DNA from: a filamentous cyanobacterium ESFC-1
GTDB lineage: Bacteria > Cyanobacteriota > Cyanobacteriia > Cyanobacteriales > Spirulinaceae
Length of the DNA: 64,000 nucleotides
Direction of reading: 5' to 3'
Assembly (NCBI GenBank): GCA_000380225.1
Contig: KB904821.1
Span: forward strand, 237,787 to 301,786
Part shown: piece by piece, positions 61,100 through 64,000 of the stretch
Position numbering within the stretch: position 1 is the stretch's first letter
Layout of the letters: every line of letters starts with the position of its first letter
Notes under the pieces: generated by a model
What the model was told of the DNA's origin: nothing
The model's input: the letters and a program-made list of their open reading frames with translations, nothing else
Database searches by the model: none
Program-made: the position numbers and the translations under genes

Positions 61100-61699
61100 G
61101 TGCTGTTTTTGGGGTTTGGGTTATGGTATCCCTGGCAAATCATCTACAAATGGCTGTGGGAAGTGGAGTTTCCGCGACAAGCAGGAGATTTAGCCGGGGA
61201 GATTGCCCAATGTGGGATGACAGAGTTTCAAATGGTGAAGCTGGAAGAAAAGCTAAAAGACAGGCGAGGGGGACTGGATATCGGAGAAATTGAATACTGC
61301 GAAGAAACCATTGAGAAAGGAGAGCGTTACATCCTGGAATTGGCTTTCCAGCAAACAGGTTATCTGTTGCTGCTGTATGAAGGGGAAGTGGAGAAGAAGA
61401 AGGAAGTAATGTGTCTGTGTCCCTCGCGGGCTTATTATCTCGATGGGGTTATCTTTGAGGATAAAGCGGTGAATTTGCCCCAGTTGCGTGCGCCTGCGAA
61501 GTCTTTACGGTTTACCGAGGCAGGAGAGGAGCATTTTCGGGCGATTTTGACGACCCAACCTTTAGGCTTGTCCTGGGTGCGTCCTGATAGCAATCCGACA
61601 GATTTTATCGTGGATGCGGGGCGGCTAACGGAGATTTGGCAAGCGGTGGGGCGACAAGAGGAAGCTTTGGTATTTTATAAAAACTTTGTGGTGCGTTGA
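61100..61699 (+). CDS. DUF4384-like protein with N-terminal membrane anchor
   Basis: 199 residues from a GTG at 61100. Residues 1-20 (LFLGFGLWYPWQIIYKWLW) look like a membrane anchor; a charged region follows; the C-terminal half has RYILELAFQQTGYLLLLYEG, then LCPSRAYYLDGVIF and FRAILTTQPLGLSWV. This order (beta-rich, GYLLLL, CPS, late TQPL) resembles DUF4384, a domain often linked to caspase/CHAT or kinase proteins. Weak ribosome-binding site; internal ATG at 61217 is a fallback. Confidence 0.5.
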   Translation: MLFLGFGLWYPWQIIYKWLWEVEFPRQAGDLAGEIAQCGMTEFQMVKLEEKLKDRRGGLDIGEIEYCEETIEKGERYILELAFQQTGYLLLLYEGEVEKKKEVMCLCPSRAYYLDGVIFEDKAVNLPQLRAPAKSLRFTEAGEEHFRAILTTQPLGLSWVRPDSNPTDFIVDAGRLTEIWQAVGRQEEALVFYKNFVVR

Positions 61700-61718
61700 A
61701 GTGTACATCAGAAACCCG

Positions 61719-61985
61719 TTTAACCTCGTTCCTAGGTTGTACCTGGGAACGAAAAAACAAGGCTCTGCCTTGATGGGGGCAACCTTAATCTACCATTTGT
61801 CTCGCTAACCCGCCCGCAGATTAAAATCTGGGGCTAACGAGTACGAAGTCCACTTTCGCGGACTTAATTAATGAATTTTGAGGTTATCTGATTATGCTTG
61901 ATGAGTGAGTAAACGATGCCTTCAGTCCGTAACGGCGGACTTGGTTACATTAGCCCCGGATTTCCAATCCGTGGGCGGGTTAACG
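61719..61985. repeat. MITE-like inverted repeat element
   Basis: 61719-61775 has CTCGTTCCTAGGTTG, GGGAACGAA and AACAAGGCTCTGCC (shared with 63186-63225). The main element spans 61804-61984 with terminal arms GCTAACCCGCCCGCAGATT and its inverse AATCCGTGGGCGGGTTAAC, and inner pairs GTCCACTTTCGCGGAC and GTCCGTAACGGCGGAC that form small hairpins. No coding. Typical miniature transposable element. Confidence 0.8.
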
Positions 61986-62001
61986 GGATAGACGATAACC
62001 T

Positions 62002-62466
62002 CTAAACAGGGTTTCTTGAACTGTTAATGTCCGATACCTCTATTGTCTCGATTTTTACTTCAGGAACTCGGATTAATTGCCTTAAATCAATGTTTTGCCA
62101 ATCATAAAGAAACTCACAAATAACTTCGGGAGTAAACGTTTCTTGTCCTCTAAAAAACGTAAATTGTCGAGTATGAACATTCAGGAAAAAATGCAGAATA
62201 TTACAGTGGTCTTTGACCCCAAAAGGGCAATCTCCGGCTTTCCAGTTGTCTACACTTGCCGCATAGTTGGCAATCGCAGTTAAGGCGGGTTGAATCTGCG
62301 GGTGGTGCTGTTGGCATAAACGCCGCAACTCAAAAGGATTCTGGGCTACGTCGCACAAAAGCTGGATGGCTTCACAAGGAAGGGTAGAACGCTGACAGAG
62401 ATGGGTTTCGAGGGATTGACATAGGGCGACAGCTTTGATGAATTTTTCGGTTGAGGATTTATTCAT
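62002..62466 (-). CDS. Unknown protein, likely partner of the upstream toxin-like gene
   Basis: 154 residues from the ATG at 62466, which overlaps the stop of the gene at 62459 by 8 bases. Helical N-terminal half with several cysteines (AVALCQSLETHLCQR, LRRLCQQHHPQ), then GDCPFGVKDHCNILHFFLN, and an acidic C-terminal (RVPEVKIETIEVSDINS). No family is recognised. The overlap means co-translation, the usual arrangement for immunity or antitoxin partners. Confidence 0.55.
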   Translation of the reverse strand: MNKSSTEKFIKAVALCQSLETHLCQRSTLPCEAIQLLCDVAQNPFELRRLCQQHHPQIQPALTAIANYAASVDNWKAGDCPFGVKDHCNILHFFLNVHTRQFTFFRGQETFTPEVICEFLYDWQNIDLRQLIRVPEVKIETIEVSDINSSRNPV

Positions 62467-62875
62467 TGCGTCTTTTTTGTTTGAGAAGTTCAGACCAAGG
62501 ATATTGTGCTTGGGCTAGAGTGTGGGCATCGTCTACAGTCATGTCTTGATGAATCACTAAGTTAGATTCAAAAACTTCATGGTTGAAGAATACTTCATCG
62601 ATATCTATCCCTTGTCCTGATGCCATTCTATTCCAGGCGGCGGCCATGTCTTCATCAGGTAGAAATTGATGGCGGGAAACACCACTCCCAAAAGCATAAT
62701 CTTTGGCTCGTTGGACTGCTTCGATACTCACATTGTAACGGCGAGCAATGGTAGGGACATCTTCGGTGAGTTGCAGAATTTCGTCGTAGGCAATGATGAC
62801 TTTTCGGACGTATTTACGCTCGTAGGGGTCGAGGTGCGCCCAACGCTCAGGGGAAGGTGAGGACGGGTTAGACAA
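62459..62875 (-). CDS. Small protein resembling a polymorphic-toxin C-terminal domain
   Basis: 138 residues from a TTG at 62875. An N-terminal LDPYERKYVRKVIIAYDEI helix region is followed by DVPTIARRYNVSIEAVQRAK (a helix-turn-helix-like stretch), then FLPDEDMAAAWNRMASGQ and FFNHEVFESNLVIHQDMTVD, ending AHTLAQAQYPWSELL. I recognise this series (FxPDxDxAxxWxR, then a HExxES segment and a final AHxxAxxxYxW) from C-terminal modules of bacterial polymorphic toxins. Here it is free of a delivery domain. Start is uncertain; no Shine-Dalgarno. Confidence 0.5.
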   Translation of the reverse strand: MSNPSSPSPERWAHLDPYERKYVRKVIIAYDEILQLTEDVPTIARRYNVSIEAVQRAKDYAFGSGVSRHQFLPDEDMAAAWNRMASGQGIDIDEVFFNHEVFESNLVIHQDMTVDDAHTLAQAQYPWSELLKQKRRNE

Positions 62876-63172
62876 AGGGAGAAATTGAGGTTAGAACAGA
62901 GGGCATATTGGCTGAGTGAAATGATTTTTCTCAAGTTATGGTTATTGTATGAGGATTGGGTTGGCTTGGGAGTCGTGTCAGAAACCCGGTTTCTAATCTT
63001 GATTATTGCCTCAAAAACTTATCGTGTGAGTTGAGAAACCGGGTTTCTTGGGTTTGCGCTCAGGGGGAGGTGAGGGCGGATTAGACAAAGGGAGAAATTG
63101 AGGTTAGAACAGAGGGCATCTGGGTTGAGTGAAGGTGATTGTTTCAGGTGATGGTTATTGGAGAAGGATTTG
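62844..63172. repeat. 115-bp direct duplication that includes the 5' end of the toxin-like gene
   Basis: 62844-62958 and 63057-63170 share CGCTCAG, GGTGAGG, GACAAAGGGAGAAATTGAGG, TTAGAACAGAGGGCAT and GTTATTG in order. Copy one holds the first ten codons of the gene at 62459; copy two continues the same frame only briefly before a stop. Between them, 62980-62994 and 63034-63048 are inverted AGAAACC(C)GGTTTCT palindromes. Confidence 0.8.
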
Positions 63173-63322
63173 TCGGGTTTTAATTCGTTCCTGGGTTGAA
63201 CCCCAAAACGGGATGAACAAGGCTCTGCTTTTGTGTCGGAGTAAGGGCGGCAGAGCCAAGAAACGAGAGGAAGCCGAGAAACTGGGTTGCTTGGTTTCGG
63301 GAAGTTAACAAAGGAGAAAGTC
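63173..63322. other. Leader of the TPR gene with a dispersed CGTTCCTGGG repeat
   Basis: 63186-63225 repeats the CGTTCCTGGGTTG and AACAAGGCTCTGC segments of 61719. AAAGGAGAAAG at 63310-63320 is the ribosome-binding site. No other gene is seen. Confidence 0.6.
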
Positions 63323-64000
63323 ATGTTTGAGAATCCAGTCGAGCAAATTATTTCATTGAATCGCAAGGCAACACAAGCTTATCAGCGAGGGGAGTTTGCC
63401 CAGGGGTTGCAGTTTGCCCGACAAGCCTGCGAACTTGGTAAATGGGCATTGGGGGAAAATAATGCTGACTACGCCGCCCTGTTGAACAATTTGGCCTCGC
63501 TGTACGAAGCGATGGGGAGATTCAGTGATGCCGAACCCCTTTACCAACAAGCTAAAGCTATCTTGAAAGCTCAGTTGGGAGAAAATAATGCTGACTACGC
63601 CACCAGTTTGAACAATTTGGCTTCACTGTACAAAGTATTAGGAAGATATAAAGAATCCGAACCCCTCTACCTGCAAGCCCAGGCTATCCGCAAAGTTCAG
63701 TTGGGGGAAAATAATGCTGACTACGCCATTAGTGTTGACAACTTGGCATCGCTGTATAAATCGATGGGGAGATTCAGCAATGCCGAACCCCTTTACCTGC
63801 AAGCCAACGCTATCTTGAAAGCTCAGTTGGGGGAAAATCATCCCGACTACGCTGCCAGTTTGAACAACTTGGCATCGCTGTATAAATCGATGGGGAGGTA
63901 TAAAGAATCCGAACCCCTCTACCTGCAAGCCCAGGCTATCCGCAAAGTCCAGTTGGGGGAAAATCATCCCGACTACGCTGCCAGTTTGAACAACTTGGCA
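63323..64000 (+). CDS. Kinesin-light-chain-type TPR protein, 5' part
   Basis: 226 residues visible, then the window ends. After FENPVEQIISLNRKATQAYQ come repeats of 42 residues with consensus LYKSMGRYKESEPLYLQA, QLGENHPDYAASLNNLAS; at least five are visible. The DNA is a tandem 126-bp repeat with some copies nearly identical (ATAATGCTGACTACGCC). KLC-type TPR arrays in cyanobacteria often sit in front of a CHAT protease or in signalling scaffolds; the C-terminus is outside. Good ribosome-binding site AAGGAG. Protein scaffolding is the likely role. Confidence 0.88.
   Translation, partial: MFENPVEQIISLNRKATQAYQRGEFAQGLQFARQACELGKWALGENNADYAALLNNLASLYEAMGRFSDAEPLYQQAKAILKAQLGENNADYATSLNNLASLYKVLGRYKESEPLYLQAQAIRKVQLGENNADYAISVDNLASLYKSMGRFSNAEPLYLQANAILKAQLGENHPDYAASLNNLASLYKSMGRYKESEPLYLQAQAIRKVQLGENHPDYAASLNNLA

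Noticed and set aside
1..64000. tRNA, rRNA or known riboswitch genes
   Set aside because: No T-arm (GGTTCGAATCC-like), no rRNA-like stretch and no recognised riboswitch core was found by eye on either strand; a covariance search would be decisive.

Overview
The window is a stretch of chromosome from a cyanobacterium, probably a filamentous non-heterocystous (Oscillatoriales-type) species. The evidence is a psaM gene, an NDH-1 factor of the CRR7 family, a SphS/PhoU phosphate pair, a KaiB-domain protein, PilT, multi-sensor adenylate cyclases, very frequent GCGATCGC (HIP1) octamers, and many heptanucleotide tandem repeats. No rRNA, tRNA, CRISPR array or prophage was seen. The only mobile element with an intact protein is a solitary tnpB.

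Layout. 1-14.7 kb is mostly housekeeping: a truncated Uma2-like gene, a small membrane/coiled-coil protein, psaM, ispD, a heptosyltransferase/heptose-phosphatase-like pair, ndk, a TerC-family protein, an FtsH-protease-like protein without AAA domain, a fructosamine-kinase-like protein, an M16 peptidase, hemW, an ABC1/UbiB kinase, selO and crr7. 14.9-27.7 kb holds an Lhr-like helicase converging on three consecutive class III adenylate cyclases, two with membrane CACHE sensors and one soluble with six PAS domains. 28-39 kb has a class I glutamine amidotransferase, the pyruvate dehydrogenase E2 subunit, a J-domain protein, phoU and sphS, a DUF1176-like lipoprotein, two uncharacterised exported or membrane proteins, an ABC exporter and a VOC protein. 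39-48.5 kb has an MFS/GPH symporter, a phosphoribosyltransferase, an S41 processing protease, a thioredoxin-like [2Fe-2S] protein overlapping mnmH tail to tail, and a STAS / PP2C-GAF / HATPase partner-switching operon. 48.7-53.5 kb is a four-gene polar amino-acid ABC operon with a possible NtcA box upstream. 53.7-64 kb has wecB, a CaCA-type exchanger, the tnpB element, pilT with a KaiB-domain gene, a DUF4384-like protein, a two-gene module resembling a polymorphic-toxin domain plus partner, and the start of a kinesin-light-chain-type TPR gene.

The most distinctive property is repeat load. At least a dozen intergenic regions carry a modular composite: heptamer arrays (TTGGTTG/A, TCCTTTG, CAGTTAT/CAGTCAT), a GC-rich block, a promoter-like or hairpin GGGGCGGGG module and a CCCCGATTGCCGAGGAGCC module. 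They repeatedly supply stop codons, C-terminal tails, start codons or 5' leaders to neighbouring genes. They also create long spurious ORFs in all three frames. A separate family of about 150 bp is present in three or four copies, and palindromic MITE-like elements occur near 28.7 and 61.8 kb.

Signalling is the main functional theme: three cAMP cyclases, a partner-switch module, phosphate sensing, and a KaiB-fold protein beside the pilus retraction motor. cAMP is known to control type IV pilus motility in cyanobacteria, so the cyclases and pilT could act in one behaviour, but nothing in the sequence proves that link.
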